DNA of 64,000 bases from JBGMEA01 sp963674555 (GCA_963674555.1 OY771429.1:1736001-1800000); one strand, 5' to 3'; counted from the stretch's first letter, positions 7,523 through 16,290 are shown. Notes: generated from the letters alone by a model not told the origin. Program-made: numbers and translations.

Positions 7523-8256
7523 AAATCAAAAGCTTACTTAAAAAATATAAACTGATCGCCGTTGTTGCGTTAGCATATCTCATATTGCTTGTCGTATCAC
7601 CCGAAAAAGCGCTCGCGTCGGTGCAAAACAGCGTATATTATCTGCTTGAAATGTTGCAAGTTTTGCCCGTGATCTTTTTCCTTACGGTCTTTATAGAGGC
7701 TTGCGTACCAAAAGAAGTGATCTTAAATCGTTTCGGTGAAAATTCGGGTTTTAAGGGAAATATCTTTTCGCTTATCTTGGGCAGTATTTCAGCGGGTCCG
7801 ATCTATGCGGCGTTCCCGATCAGTAAGATGCTGTTGTCAAAAGGCGCCAGTGTCGCGAATATCGTTATCATCTTAAGTTCTTGGGCAGTCGTAAAAGTGC
7901 CGATGTTGCTTAATGAAGTCAAATTCTTGGGCGTTGATTTTATGATCGTGCGCTGGATACTTACAGTCATCATGATCTTTGCGATGGCGTATGTAACTTC
8001 TAAGATCGTACGCAAAAAAGAAATACCGATCGCAAGTGAGCGCTCGGTAGGTCTGACAGTCAATAAAGAGTATTGCATCGGTTGCGGATTGTGCGTAAAG
8101 ATGATGCCAGAATATTATAAGTTTGAAGATAATAAAGCAGTCGCGCTTAAGCAACCCGTTGACCCTAATGTGATGAAATCAATAATGGAAACTGTCGAAA
8201 AGTGTCCTGTGCAAGCGATACGATACAACACACAAAACAATACAAAACATGAATAA
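7519..8256 (+). CDS. Permease, second half, fused to a C-terminal ferredoxin domain
   Basis: 245 residues. About 15-170 holds membrane segments of the UPF0718-type permease half (GSISAGPIYAAFPISKMLL is a family-like loop). The C-terminal 65 residues are a ferredoxin: C-x2-C-x2-C at about 187-193 and a CPVQAI motif at about 231, the pattern of one [4Fe-4S] (or [3Fe-4S]) cluster on the cytosolic side. Coupling of a permease to an electron carrier suggests that the substrate is reduced, or transport is redox-gated, on passage. It is translationally coupled to the first half. Confidence 0.75.
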   Translation: MKIKSLLKKYKLIAVVALAYLILLVVSPEKALASVQNSVYYLLEMLQVLPVIFFLTVFIEACVPKEVILNRFGENSGFKGNIFSLILGSISAGPIYAAFPISKMLLSKGASVANIVIILSSWAVVKVPMLLNEVKFLGVDFMIVRWILTVIMIFAMAYVTSKIVRKKEIPIASERSVGLTVNKEYCIGCGLCVKMMPEYYKFEDNKAVALKQPVDPNVMKSIMETVEKCPVQAIRYNTQNNTKHE

Positions 8257-8328
8257 ATATATTGCAATTCAAATTATAGCAGTGTAGATTTATTAATAAG
8301 AAGTCGAGAATAATAAAGGAGAATGAAG

Positions 8329-8643
8329 ATGATAGAACAAGTATTTGCGCTAAAGCAAGGAAATGAAAAAGCGATCGAAAGGATCGTTTTCGATGAGAAT
8401 GTGCATTACCTGCACATGATATTTAATCAAGAAGATGGATTGCCCGAGCATTACTCGAACTCCAATGTGTATATGACTGTTTTGCGCGGAACGCTCTCGA
8501 TCGGACTAAATGATCAGGAGATACATGAATATCAAGGCGGAACAATGCTGAAGATACCGTATGAAACCAAAATGAACGTTAAGAATCTGCACGCTGAAAC
8601 GCTCGAATTGATCGTCGTTAAAGCACCTGCACCGATCGCATAA
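8329..8643 (+). CDS. Small cupin-domain protein
   Basis: 104-residue single-domain cupin. LPEHYSNSNVYMTVLRGTL carries the first cupin motif region and the GGTMLKIPYETKM stretch the second; the usual metal His set is incomplete (one His in the first motif, none in the second), so metal binding is doubtful. ATG at 8329 is preferred over ATG at 8323 because AAAGGAG ends only one base before the latter. It follows the permease-ferredoxin gene by 72 bases with no clear terminator, so it may be in the same transcript. Confidence 0.75.
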   Translation: MIEQVFALKQGNEKAIERIVFDENVHYLHMIFNQEDGLPEHYSNSNVYMTVLRGTLSIGLNDQEIHEYQGGTMLKIPYETKMNVKNLHAETLELIVVKAPAPIA

Positions 8644-8651
8644 AAAGTTGA

Positions 8652-9299
8652 TTATAAATATTTACTGCCTTCGCGCACACTGAGTTTCGATAGGGGATGG
8701 GTCTCGATAAAGTTCGACACCCATTCTTTATTTGTTTTGGAGTACTCCCGAAGCACCCAACCGATCGCTTTATCGACAAAGAATTCACCCGTGTCCATGT
8801 TCATTTCGATCACTTCGGTAAGCAGCTGTATATCCATGTCTTCTTTGAAATGACGCTGCAAATTGATCGCTGTGCGCTTCAGCCAGATATTTTTGCTTTT
8901 TGCCCAGCGGATAACGGTCTTTCTCATGCGTTTGTCTTTTTGTAAGATCACGCCCGCCTGCTTATCGACGGAATCCACCGTATCCCACCAAGATTTTGTG
9001 GTGATCACGCGCTCCAGATTCTTAATATCCGCGTATGTCAGTTTATCCTTGACCTCGTTTAAATACGCTACTGCAAGATACTGATATTCGCGCTCGTCTT
9101 TATCGTAGCATGCAAACACAAAATCCCAATCGATCCCGTCTTCTTTTTTCTTTTCTTTTAAAAAATCTTTACTCAGTTTTCTTCGCTCAGGTTTTTGTAT
9201 GCCGAGAAAAGGGAATCGGTCTTTCATATAGGCAGCCATTCCGACGGCTTTTTGTTCATCTCTGTTGTTTTCAAACAGTTCGAATATTTCGTGATACAT
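8652..9299 (-). CDS. DNA alkylation repair glycosylase (AlkD family)
   Basis: HEAT-like-repeat DNA glycosylase that removes positively charged alkylated bases such as 3-methyladenine and 7-methylguanine. 215 residues from the chosen ATG (another ATG lies directly before it). The catalytic region ITTKSWWDTVDSVDKQ contains the Trp and Asp that stack on and attack the lesion in AlkD, and WLKRTAINLQRHFKEDMD is a family-typical helix. It is divergent from the ArsR-type gene and ends against the cupin gene. Confidence 0.88.
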   Translation of the reverse strand: MYHEIFELFENNRDEQKAVGMAAYMKDRFPFLGIQKPERRKLSKDFLKEKKKEDGIDWDFVFACYDKDEREYQYLAVAYLNEVKDKLTYADIKNLERVITTKSWWDTVDSVDKQAGVILQKDKRMRKTVIRWAKSKNIWLKRTAINLQRHFKEDMDIQLLTEVIEMNMDTGEFFVDKAIGWVLREYSKTNKEWVSNFIETHPLSKLSVREGSKYL

Positions 9300-9378
9300 C
9301 ATACGACCTTTTTTATTTATTATCCCACATGTAATAATGTTGCACAATAGGTCTTATTTCAATTTATTTTAAAAATAG

Positions 9379-9407
9379 TTGACAAAAAATAAGCTAAACG
9401 TTATAAT
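9379..9407 (+). promoter_or_regulatory. Consensus promoter of the ArsR-MFS operon
   Basis: TTGACA (9379-9384), 17-base spacer, TATAAT (9402-9407): a full consensus match. Confidence 0.85.
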
Positions 9408-9415
9408 ACATGTAA

Positions 9416-9434
9416 CGTAACAATAATTATTACG
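9416..9434. promoter_or_regulatory. Operator palindrome for the ArsR-type regulator
   Basis: Near-perfect 19-bp dyad: CGTAACAAT (9416-9424) against ATTATTACG (9426-9434), one mismatch, centred on 9425. It begins about two bases after the predicted transcription start, an ideal site for a roadblocking autorepressor. Confidence 0.7.
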
Positions 9435-9447
9435 ATGGAGAATATAT

Positions 9448-10059
9448 ATGAAAAAGATCGTATTGGACAATGAAAAGAAATTGCGGATATATACGCTTCC
9501 TTTAAGGCAGCGTATTATGCGGGAAATGAGCATCAGCGGCGTACCGATGACAGCCAAACAAATCGCGGATCTTTTAGAGATCACGCCGTCTTCCGCGCAA
9601 CATCATATGAAACAGCTCATGTCTATCGGATTGATCGAAGAGGATCATCACGAATTGATCAACGGGATAAGAGCAAATTATATGCGCCTTGCGGATGTGA
9701 TAATCGGTATCGGAAGTTTTTACAATGACGCGCTTGCGATCTCGCGTGAAGCTTTCATGCAAAGTCAATTAAACAGTATTTACAATTCTTTCAAAGTTTC
9801 GACCGAAGCCTATTTAAGTGCTCAAGACATCGATGCCAAAGCGGAGACATTCGGGATGCCGAAGGGTATGCGCTTGAACGATGTGCTAACAGGCATCATG
9901 CACCTTACGGATGAAGATGCCGATGAACTTTATGATATTCTGCTTGATTATGTCAATGACCGTATGCATGCAAAAGAGAATACCCATCCGTGGGAAATTG
10001 CCGTAGTCGCATATCGTATGGACAGTGAATATCTTAAAGAAAGTGAAAATAACACATGA
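9448..10059 (+). CDS. ArsR-like winged-helix regulator
   Basis: 203 residues. The N-terminal domain (about 15-75) is an ArsR/HTH_20-type winged helix with recognition helix ITPSSAQHHMKQLMSIGLI; the C-terminal 120 residues are an alpha-helical domain without the cysteines of metal-sensing ArsR proteins, so a small organic ligand or drug is more likely. It shares four bases with the following MFS gene, and an operator-like palindrome lies just after its promoter. It is most likely an autorepressor controlling the exporter. Confidence 0.85.
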   Translation: MKKIVLDNEKKLRIYTLPLRQRIMREMSISGVPMTAKQIADLLEITPSSAQHHMKQLMSIGLIEEDHHELINGIRANYMRLADVIIGIGSFYNDALAISREAFMQSQLNSIYNSFKVSTEAYLSAQDIDAKAETFGMPKGMRLNDVLTGIMHLTDEDADELYDILLDYVNDRMHAKENTHPWEIAVVAYRMDSEYLKESENNT

Positions 10060-11276
10060 AGACGTATCGGTACACAATCATCTTAACGCTCAACTACTTT
10101 TCGCAGGGTTTATTGGTCGCCGTACTCAGTCTCATTCTATTGGATAAAGGATTACTTTTTTCGGATATTGCGCTCGCCATGGGGATCTATGCGATCACCG
10201 TAGCCGTATTGGAACTCCCGACAGGTCTTCTCGCAGATCGAATAGGCAGGAAGCATGTGTTCTTATTGGCATTGCTTGTGCAAGCTGTAAGTTTTATCGT
10301 CTTGTTACTGGGATACGGAACGTTTGCCGTTGTCGGCGGCGTATTTTTTTTCGGTGTCGGGCGCGCGTTGGCTTCGGGCTCCTTTGAAGCATTATTTATC
10401 GACAGGTATACCGATTCGTACGGGGAATGTGTGATGTCAAGAGCTGTTCGCATACTCTCCGTCAGCGAAGCCGCGGGACTTGCGGCAGGCGCGTTGCTCG
10501 GCGGTCTTTTGCCTGTATTCGCAAGTCGTTATTTACCGTTTCTGTCTTCCGTATATGATATTGATCTTATTCTAAGGTTCGGTCTTTCACTCGTATTGAT
10601 CTTACTGGTCATGATATGGATACCTACCGACAAGCCCGAAAACCATGCGTGTGACTTATCGATCACCGCGCAGCTTAAAAGCAGTTTGCAAGTTATACAA
10701 AAAGGTAAGAACATCAAGTACTTATTGATCTCGGTCGTTGCGACAGGTTTTGCGCTTTGTGTATTGGAAGCCTATTGGCAACCGGAACTACTCGATCTTT
10801 TGGGTGGGGGTACACTGAATACAGGGCCGCTCGGAGTTCTATCCGTCTTGTATTTACTTTCGGTTATGATCGGTAATATGCTTTCAACAAAGCTTCTCGA
10901 CAGACATATCGGATACGCGAAAACGATCTATCTGATTTGTCGGATAGCAATGGGCATAGCGTTACTGTTGTTGCTTATGCAAGCAAGCATATTCGGTTTC
11001 TTTGTAGCGTACTGCGCGTTTTATTTCTTCTTTGGATGTGCGAACATTGTAGAGAACACTTTGATCAACGCGGATACGCCGAATCGCTACCGCGCGTCGG
11101 TATTATCCACGCAATCCTTGATCGCGAAGATCGGCATGCTTTTCGCGTCCGTGTTCAGTAAACTTACGATCGATCAAACTTCCGTGCATTTTCTGTGGTT
11201 TACTGCGGCGCTCGTTATAATTGTTTTAGTACTACCGTCTTTTAAAATAACACCGATCGTATCTTCCGCCAAATAA
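10056..11276 (+). CDS. MFS transporter
   Basis: 406-residue twelve-helix facilitator. The loop 2-3 motif reads ELPTGLLADRIGRKHVFLLA (about 51-70), typical of the drug-efflux and TetA-like set. Translation is coupled to the ArsR-type regulator through an ATGA overlap, forming a two-gene regulated efflux operon that ends at the terminator after it. The exported compound is unknown. Confidence 0.88.
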   Translation: MKTYRYTIILTLNYFSQGLLVAVLSLILLDKGLLFSDIALAMGIYAITVAVLELPTGLLADRIGRKHVFLLALLVQAVSFIVLLLGYGTFAVVGGVFFFGVGRALASGSFEALFIDRYTDSYGECVMSRAVRILSVSEAAGLAAGALLGGLLPVFASRYLPFLSSVYDIDLILRFGLSLVLILLVMIWIPTDKPENHACDLSITAQLKSSLQVIQKGKNIKYLLISVVATGFALCVLEAYWQPELLDLLGGGTLNTGPLGVLSVLYLLSVMIGNMLSTKLLDRHIGYAKTIYLICRIAMGIALLLLLMQASIFGFFVAYCAFYFFFGCANIVENTLINADTPNRYRASVLSTQSLIAKIGMLFASVFSKLTIDQTSVHFLWFTAALVIIVLVLPSFKITPIVSSAK

Positions 11277-11300
11277 AAAACAGCCGTAAGGCTGTTTTTA
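11274..11300. terminator. Bidirectional intrinsic terminator
   Basis: CAGCC (11281-11285), GTAA loop, GGCTG (11290-11294), flanked by A-run and T-run that lengthen the stem. It serves the MFS operon and the convergent MBL gene. Confidence 0.85.
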
Positions 11301-11301
11301 T

Positions 11302-12114
11302 TTATAATTCGTCAAGATCGATCGTCATGCCTACGCCGACTTCTTGCGAGGGCATTTCGTTATGCATTGCGGCTCTGACCGTAAAGTTCGTGCAATGACT
11401 CGGATAGAGCATCTTGATCTTTTGTTTTCTCAAGTAATCGATCGTGTCTTTCGCGCGCTTATCCAGTTTCGGTAAATGAAATCCGCCGATCACGCCAACG
11501 ATACGCTCATCCCCGCATACTTCTTTGGCGTATTCTATGATATTGCAAATGCCGCTGTGTGAACACCCCGTAATGATAAACAAACCGTTTTCACTTTTGT
11601 ATACGATCGCCGTATCATCATAGAGTCTATCGCTATGCTCATTATCGTCATATACGATATTTCCGATCGGGATACGATCTTCAAACGAAACGCGTTTGGG
11701 TATCTCGCCCAAGAAAACAAGATGTTCGTTTATTTGTATCGGTTTATTGGATAAGATAAGGTTTGCTTTTTTGTTCAATTCACTTTCGCTCATCGGGGAA
11801 CCGATCTGTTCTTCTTCATAAACTTTCGGCAAAAAAGTTAACGGATGCGCGTAAATATCGACTTTGTTTTTATATGCTTCAAAGAAATAGGGTAACCCGC
11901 CCGTATGGTCGATATGTCCGTGGGACAGTACGATCGTATCGATACTATTTAGATCGATGTCCATCAGTTTTGCGTTTTCAAGAAACAACCCCGAATAACC
12001 GACATCGAATAAAAGCGCTGTATTGCTATCTTGCAACAAGTAAGATACAGCAGGTTCAGCGTAGTAATATCGATCGATGATCGTATTGTTTTCGATCAGT
12101 ACAGTCAGTTCCAT
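11302..12114 (-). CDS. MBL-fold metallohydrolase (COG1237-like)
   Basis: 270 residues with the metallo-beta-lactamase metal motif SHGHIDHTGG (about 63-72), the later ITGCSHSGICN (about 183-193), GGFHL (about 210) and SHCT near 241. This set matches the branch annotated as 7,8-dihydropterin-6-methyl-4-(beta-D-ribofuranosyl)-aminobenzene-5'-phosphate synthase-like hydrolases; many bacterial members have no assigned substrate. It is followed upstream on the same strand by a racemase and a GNAT gene with short gaps, so the three may share a transcript. Confidence 0.85.
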   Translation of the reverse strand: MELTVLIENNTIIDRYYYAEPAVSYLLQDSNTALLFDVGYSGLFLENAKLMDIDLNSIDTIVLSHGHIDHTGGLPYFFEAYKNKVDIYAHPLTFLPKVYEEEQIGSPMSESELNKKANLILSNKPIQINEHLVFLGEIPKRVSFEDRIPIGNIVYDDNEHSDRLYDDTAIVYKSENGLFIITGCSHSGICNIIEYAKEVCGDERIVGVIGGFHLPKLDKRAKDTIDYLRKQKIKMLYPSHCTNFTVRAAMHNEMPSQEVGVGMTIDLDEL

Positions 12115-12146
12115 GATTTCCTCATCTATATTTTTGTTTGATAGCT

Positions 12147-12842
12147 CTATATTTTTTCAAGCGCAAAATCAACTGCGCTTTTTACGTGGATCACTGTTGT
12201 ATCGAATAGTTGCATATCCGTATCTGTCTGTTTGATCACGCCGCCGAGTTCGGTACAACCCAAGATCACCGCTTGCGCTCCTTGCTCTTTCAACTGCGCA
12301 ATCATGCGCAGCATGTGTTCTTTCGAAGTATCTTCTTTGATACCAAGACAAAGTTCATCGAAGATGATCGCGTTCAATAATGCGCGGTCTTCTTTATTCG
12401 GCATTACAGCCTCAATTCCTTGCGCATTTAATTTCTCTTTATAAAACGGCAATTCCATCGTCATTTTTGTGCCTAGCAACGCCGCTTTTGAGATCCCTGC
12501 TTTTTTTAACGCATCGGCTGTTACTTCAGCGATATGAATCAGCGGGATATTGATTTCCGCTTTTATGGCATCGGCGACATTATGCATTGTGTTCGTGCAG
12601 ATCATAATGCAATCCGCGCCGGACTGTTCGATATTTTTTGAGGCAGTTATTAATATATCGCCAATCGTGTTCCAATCGTCCTTAGCCAAGCAATCGGCCA
12701 GCTCCGCAAAATCGACACTGTACATCAATATCTTTGCCGAATGGAGTCCACCTAAGTTTTCTTTGATCCCTTCATTTATCAAGGTGTAATAATCAGCGGT
12801 GCTTTCCCAACTCATACCGCCTAATAGCCCTAATGTTTTCAT
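12147..12842 (-). CDS. Aspartate/glutamate racemase family protein
   Basis: 231-residue PLP-independent racemase of the aspartate racemase (RacD/YgeA) type. The two catalytic cysteines are visible in MICTNTMHNVAD (about residue 82) and ILGCTELGG (about 195), and the N-terminus GLLGGMSWESTADYY is typical of the family. It could produce D-amino acids for the cell wall or act on another amino acid; YgeA relatives are broad. It is set between an MBL hydrolase and a GNAT gene on the minus strand. Confidence 0.88.
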   Translation of the reverse strand: MKTLGLLGGMSWESTADYYTLINEGIKENLGGLHSAKILMYSVDFAELADCLAKDDWNTIGDILITASKNIEQSGADCIMICTNTMHNVADAIKAEINIPLIHIAEVTADALKKAGISKAALLGTKMTMELPFYKEKLNAQGIEAVMPNKEDRALLNAIIFDELCLGIKEDTSKEHMLRMIAQLKEQGAQAVILGCTELGGVIKQTDTDMQLFDTTVIHVKSAVDFALEKI

Positions 12843-12863
12843 AACATCACCGTATTCTTTCGC

Positions 12864-13289
12864 TTATTTATGTATCCATTGTGTCATGCCCGCACCGTAT
12901 GTCTCGTTTGGACGTGTCTCAAATCCGAATTTATTGTAAAACCCTTCTTTGCCTAATGCGCACATTAGACTGACGATAACGGTATCGCCTTCGTTCATCG
13001 TTTCTTTGATATGGGTCATGATCTTTTCGATCATCGTTTTTCCGATCCCCATTGCTTGATATTCAGGCAGAACGATGACGTCCGAAATATAACGCACATA
13101 TCCGCCGTCACTTACCAATCGAGCGATTCCAACTGTTTCATTGTTTTCATTGATCGCTGATACGGAATACGCGGCGTTTTTGATCCCGATGATAGCTTGG
13201 TGTTCGGGTATTTGATTCCAAGGTGTTGTTTTTCTGAGTTTCAAATAGGCACTAATGTCGATCCCCTCGACATATTTGATCATTTCCAT
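12864..13289 (-). CDS. GNAT family N-acetyltransferase
   Basis: 141 residues. The acetyl-CoA pyrophosphate loop is in LPEYQAMGIGKTMIEKIM (about 74-91; Q-x2-G-x-G/A form), preceded by the IARLVSDGGYVRYISDVIV strand. The C-terminal FYNKFGFETRPNE is the usual beta6-alpha4 element. Substrate unknown. It has an ATG with only a weak ribosome binding site. Probably the first gene of the GNAT-racemase-MBL run. Confidence 0.85.
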   Translation of the reverse strand: MEMIKYVEGIDISAYLKLRKTTPWNQIPEHQAIIGIKNAAYSVSAINENNETVGIARLVSDGGYVRYISDVIVLPEYQAMGIGKTMIEKIMTHIKETMNEGDTVIVSLMCALGKEGFYNKFGFETRPNETYGAGMTQWIHK

Positions 13290-13381
13290 GAATATTCTCC
13301 GATAAATTTTGGTAGTATTTTGCTATCCTATCAGAAATACGTATAAAAATATAGGGATTTATGCAAATTTTTCGGCATAAA

Positions 13382-14101
13382 TTATCGCATCCAGAGCCAA
13401 ATGAGACCGATGACGACAAATTGTAAAGGATAGATGATATAAAACATCCATTTCGTAAACGTATTTCCGCCTCTTTCTCCGTTATATAACTTCAGTACGG
13501 GAATCACCAGGAATAGACCGAATACGTATAAAAAGCTAAACACACTTAACGCATTGGCAATGGCGTCAACTATCCTTAACGCGATAAAAGCGGTACTCAT
13601 GTAAGCGTATGCCAGCAATTGTTTATTTCGATTGTTATGATAAATTCCGAACAGAAGTATGAAAAGCACACCAACGATCCCCCAATCGGCACGCGCGGTC
13701 AATAAACATAGCGCGATGATCGAGAACGTTTTAACGATCTGATTTTCGATCCTATCATAGGCTGCGAGTGCCAATAAACCACACAGTAATGTGAAGATAA
13801 CACTTGTATCCGCAATAGAAGAAAACGCTCCGTAATTGATAAAATAATTGTACGGAAAATGCGAGATGAGCGCGAAAATTGCCAGTCTTGTTGCGTATTT
13901 TTTCAGATCACGTGTATGATAATAGCCCTCGGCAATAAAGAAAAACATGATCGGGCCCGTAAGCCTTCCGATCGCGTGAAGACCTGCCGCAAGCAATGTA
14001 TGTGAATCTACGAATGCCCATGTTACATGATCGATGACCATTGCGATAACGGCTATTGTTTTAAGCGTTGTTGCATTGAGTTTTAAAGTTTTGTTTCGCA
14101 T
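13382..14101 (-). CDS. TraX family membrane protein
   Basis: 239 residues, seven to eight hydrophobic segments. The N-terminal block NATTLKTIAVIAMVIDHVTW followed by GRLTGPIMFFFIAEGYYHTRD and FPYNYF is the TraX/acyltransferase-like signature. TraX acetylates F-pilin in conjugation, but chromosomal homologues such as this are common in Firmicutes and act as membrane O- or N-acyltransferases of unknown target. No conjugation genes are near it. A weak hairpin lies just beyond its stop codon. Confidence 0.85.
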   Translation of the reverse strand: MRNKTLKLNATTLKTIAVIAMVIDHVTWAFVDSHTLLAAGLHAIGRLTGPIMFFFIAEGYYHTRDLKKYATRLAIFALISHFPYNYFINYGAFSSIADTSVIFTLLCGLLALAAYDRIENQIVKTFSIIALCLLTARADWGIVGVLFILLFGIYHNNRNKQLLAYAYMSTAFIALRIVDAIANALSVFSFLYVFGLFLVIPVLKLYNGERGGNTFTKWMFYIIYPLQFVVIGLIWLWMR

Positions 14102-14261
14102 TTTTTGAGCGCTCCGAGTTTCACTGTATTCATATCAGAAGATCTTCTTTTACCGTTGTTTGTATCTGATCTTCCTTCTTATTTTTATTATAGCACGTAA
14201 TACTTAGACAAGACTAAGTTTTTTAAGGTTGATGTATAAAGAAAAAATTTTTATTTTATCC

Positions 14262-14290
14262 TTGACAGAATTGTGCATAGAGTATATACT
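14262..14290 (+). promoter_or_regulatory. Promoter of the ABC-GntR operon
   Basis: TTGACA (14262-14267), 17-base spacer, TATACT (14285-14290). Confidence 0.8.
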
Positions 14291-14320
14291 GTGTATGTTA
14301 AATATACACAATATACACAG
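14289..14320. promoter_or_regulatory. GntR (YtrA-type) operator with three half-sites
   Basis: TGTGTAT (14290-14296) is inverted relative to ATACACA at 14304-14310 and again at 14313-14319; the outer pair extends to CTGTGTAT / ATACACAG. The site starts at the -10 box and covers the transcription start, fitting repression by the GntR protein encoded as third gene. Confidence 0.65.
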
Positions 14321-14336
14321 GGAGGTATATTTCGAT

Positions 14337-15206
14337 ATGAGTTTATTGAATGTACAAGGGCTCGAAAAACGATATGATAAATTCCATCTTAAAGATGTTT
14401 CTTTTCAATTGGACAGGGGATACATAATGGGATTTATCGGTAGCAACGGTTCGGGCAAAACAACAACTTTGAAGTCGATTTTGAATATGGTCCATCCCAA
14501 CAGCGGGAAAGTAATGATCTTCGATCAGGATTTCATCGAGAATGAGATCATGTTAAAACAAAAGATCGGATATATGTTTGGCGGGACCGACTTTTATTCA
14601 AAGCGCAAATTAAGCACGATCACGAATGTCGTGAAACGCTTCTATCCCGAATGGGATGAAACAGCGTATCAACGTTACATCAAAAGATTCCATTTAGATG
14701 AAGACAAAAAGATCGATGAGTTATCGGAAGGTATGAAAGTCCATTACGCGCTGGCGATCGCTTTAGCGCATAACGCCGAATTGTTTATTTTCGATGAACC
14801 GACCAGCGGACTCGACCCCGTCGCGCGCGATCAGTTGTTGGAATTGTTCCAATCCTTGATCGAAGACGGAGAAAAAAGTATTTTGTTCTCAACACACATT
14901 ACGACCGATATTGAAAAATGCGCCGACTATGTCACTTATATCAACGATGGACGGATCATCAAAAGCGCAAGCAAAGATGATTTTATAGGAGCCTATAAGA
15001 TCGTCAAAGGAACAAAAGAACAATTGACCGATGCCGTCAAACAAAAATTGATCGCATACAAATTGAACTCGTTCGGCTTTTCCGGAATGGTAAAGACAGA
15101 GGACGCCGCAGTGGGCGAAAACATCTCGATCGAACCCGCCAATCTCGAAGAGATCATGATCTATTATGCTAAGAGAGGAGAAGACAATGAAGGATTTAAT
15201 GTATAA
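14337..15206 (+). CDS. ABC transporter ATP-binding protein
   Basis: 289-residue ATPase. Walker A GSNGSGKTTT (about 36-45), a signature region with ELSEGMKVHYALAIALAHN in place of the LSGGQ consensus (LSEGM), Walker B LFIFDEPTSGLDP and the H-loop FSTH follow in order. The SEGM variant is typical of YtrB/EcsA-like exporters regulated by GntR proteins. The ATG at 14337 follows GGAGG; upstream in-frame ATGs lie before the promoter's operator and are rejected. It overlaps the permease gene by 20 bases. Confidence 0.9.
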   Translation: MSLLNVQGLEKRYDKFHLKDVSFQLDRGYIMGFIGSNGSGKTTTLKSILNMVHPNSGKVMIFDQDFIENEIMLKQKIGYMFGGTDFYSKRKLSTITNVVKRFYPEWDETAYQRYIKRFHLDEDKKIDELSEGMKVHYALAIALAHNAELFIFDEPTSGLDPVARDQLLELFQSLIEDGEKSILFSTHITTDIEKCADYVTYINDGRIIKSASKDDFIGAYKIVKGTKEQLTDAVKQKLIAYKLNSFGFSGMVKTEDAAVGENISIEPANLEEIMIYYAKRGEDNEGFNV

Positions 15207-15834
15207 AGAATTCAAACTCTCGGTACAACCGATGACCTATTTTATGATGGCCCTCAGTGCTCTTTTGCTGATACCGCATTATCCGTATTTTATCGCGGTA
15301 ATGTATTCGTTTATAACGATCTCGGTCATGTTTTCGACATGTAAAGAGCAAAAGGATATTCTATTTACTGTATTGTTACCGATCAAAAAAAGCGATGCAG
15401 TCAAAGCGCGTGTTCTATCCATTATGTTTATAGAACTTCTGCAGATCGCTGTGGCCGTTCCGTTCGCATTGATCAGGAATTACTTCGCGCCGGGAGGCAG
15501 TGAACTTTTGATGGATCCGAATGCCGCATTCTTCGGCTTCGTGTTCATCATGTTCGCGGTATTCAATATCATCTTCTTACCGGGGTTTTACAAGACCGCG
15601 TATAAGATAGCGGTACCGATGACCGTAGCAATGGTCGTCACGATGTTGTACGTTACGATCGTCGAAGCAGTGATCCAGATAGTGCCTGTTTTAAAACGTA
15701 CTCTGGATACTTTGGACAGCGGTATGCTGATCTATCAGCTTCCGATATTGTTGGTCGGCATGCTCATTTTTGCAGGATCGGTCGTGCTGTCGTATAAAAT
15801 GTCAGCAGCGCGTTTCGATAAGATCGATATCTAA
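15187..15834 (+). CDS. ABC-2 type transporter permease
   Basis: 215-residue integral membrane protein with about six hydrophobic segments, partner of the preceding ATPase. The ATG at 15187 lies inside the end of the ATPase gene and follows GAGAGGAG, so the genes are translationally coupled. It ends in a TAATG junction with the GntR gene. Substrate unknown; relatives export cell-envelope-active peptides or respond to envelope stress. Confidence 0.82.
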   Translation: MKDLMYKEFKLSVQPMTYFMMALSALLLIPHYPYFIAVMYSFITISVMFSTCKEQKDILFTVLLPIKKSDAVKARVLSIMFIELLQIAVAVPFALIRNYFAPGGSELLMDPNAAFFGFVFIMFAVFNIIFLPGFYKTAYKIAVPMTVAMVVTMLYVTIVEAVIQIVPVLKRTLDTLDSGMLIYQLPILLVGMLIFAGSVVLSYKMSAARFDKIDI

Positions 15835-16199
15835 TGAATATCATCATATCGAACACATCCGATAAACCGATCTATCAACAGCTGTACGAACAGATCAGTT
15901 CGCAGATCGTTAAAGGAGAACTTGAAAGCGATTTTTGTCTGCCGCCGATCAGGACGATCGCCAAAGAACTCCGCATCAGCGTGATCACCGTAAAAAAAGC
16001 TTGGGAAGAACTGGAACGAAACGGTTTTATTTATACGATGGTTGGTAAAGGATGTTTCGTTTCGGATCTCAATTCGGATGAACGAAAAGCGAAACGCGAA
16101 GAATTGGTCTTAAAGCAGATCGAAAAAGACATCGCATACTACAAGGAATTGGGCATACCGCTCAACGATCTTATCAAGATCATCAAATCATACTATTAA
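15834..16199 (+). CDS. GntR family regulator, YtrA subfamily
   Basis: 121 residues: an N-terminal GntR winged helix (PIYQQLYEQISSQIVKGEL, then LPPIRTIAKELRISVITVKKAWEELERNG) and the short C-terminal two-helix dimerisation tail that defines the YtrA subfamily. It is the third gene of the ABC operon (TAATG overlap), the reverse of the usual regulator-first order. It probably represses the promoter at 14262-14290 through the TGTGTAT/ATACACA sites. Confidence 0.9.
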   Translation: MNIIISNTSDKPIYQQLYEQISSQIVKGELESDFCLPPIRTIAKELRISVITVKKAWEELERNGFIYTMVGKGCFVSDLNSDERKAKREELVLKQIEKDIAYYKELGIPLNDLIKIIKSYY

Positions 16200-16200
16200 T

Positions 16201-16226
16201 AAAAAAGCGCGCAGGCGCTTTTTTAT
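16201..16226 (+). terminator. Intrinsic terminator of the ABC-GntR operon
   Basis: AAAAAAGCGC, GCAG loop, GCGCTTTTTT: perfect 10-bp stem ending in a T-run, two bases after the stop codon. Confidence 0.9.
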
Positions 16227-16290
16227 AATGCGCAATGAACGCTCTTTATGCTGACCTTGCGCAAAAACAGAGATGTAAAATGATGATTTA

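Noticed and set aside
13357..13382. ATTTATGC/GCATAAAT hairpin after the TraX-like gene
   Set aside because: Short AT-rich stem with a poor T-tract; too weak to list as a terminator.
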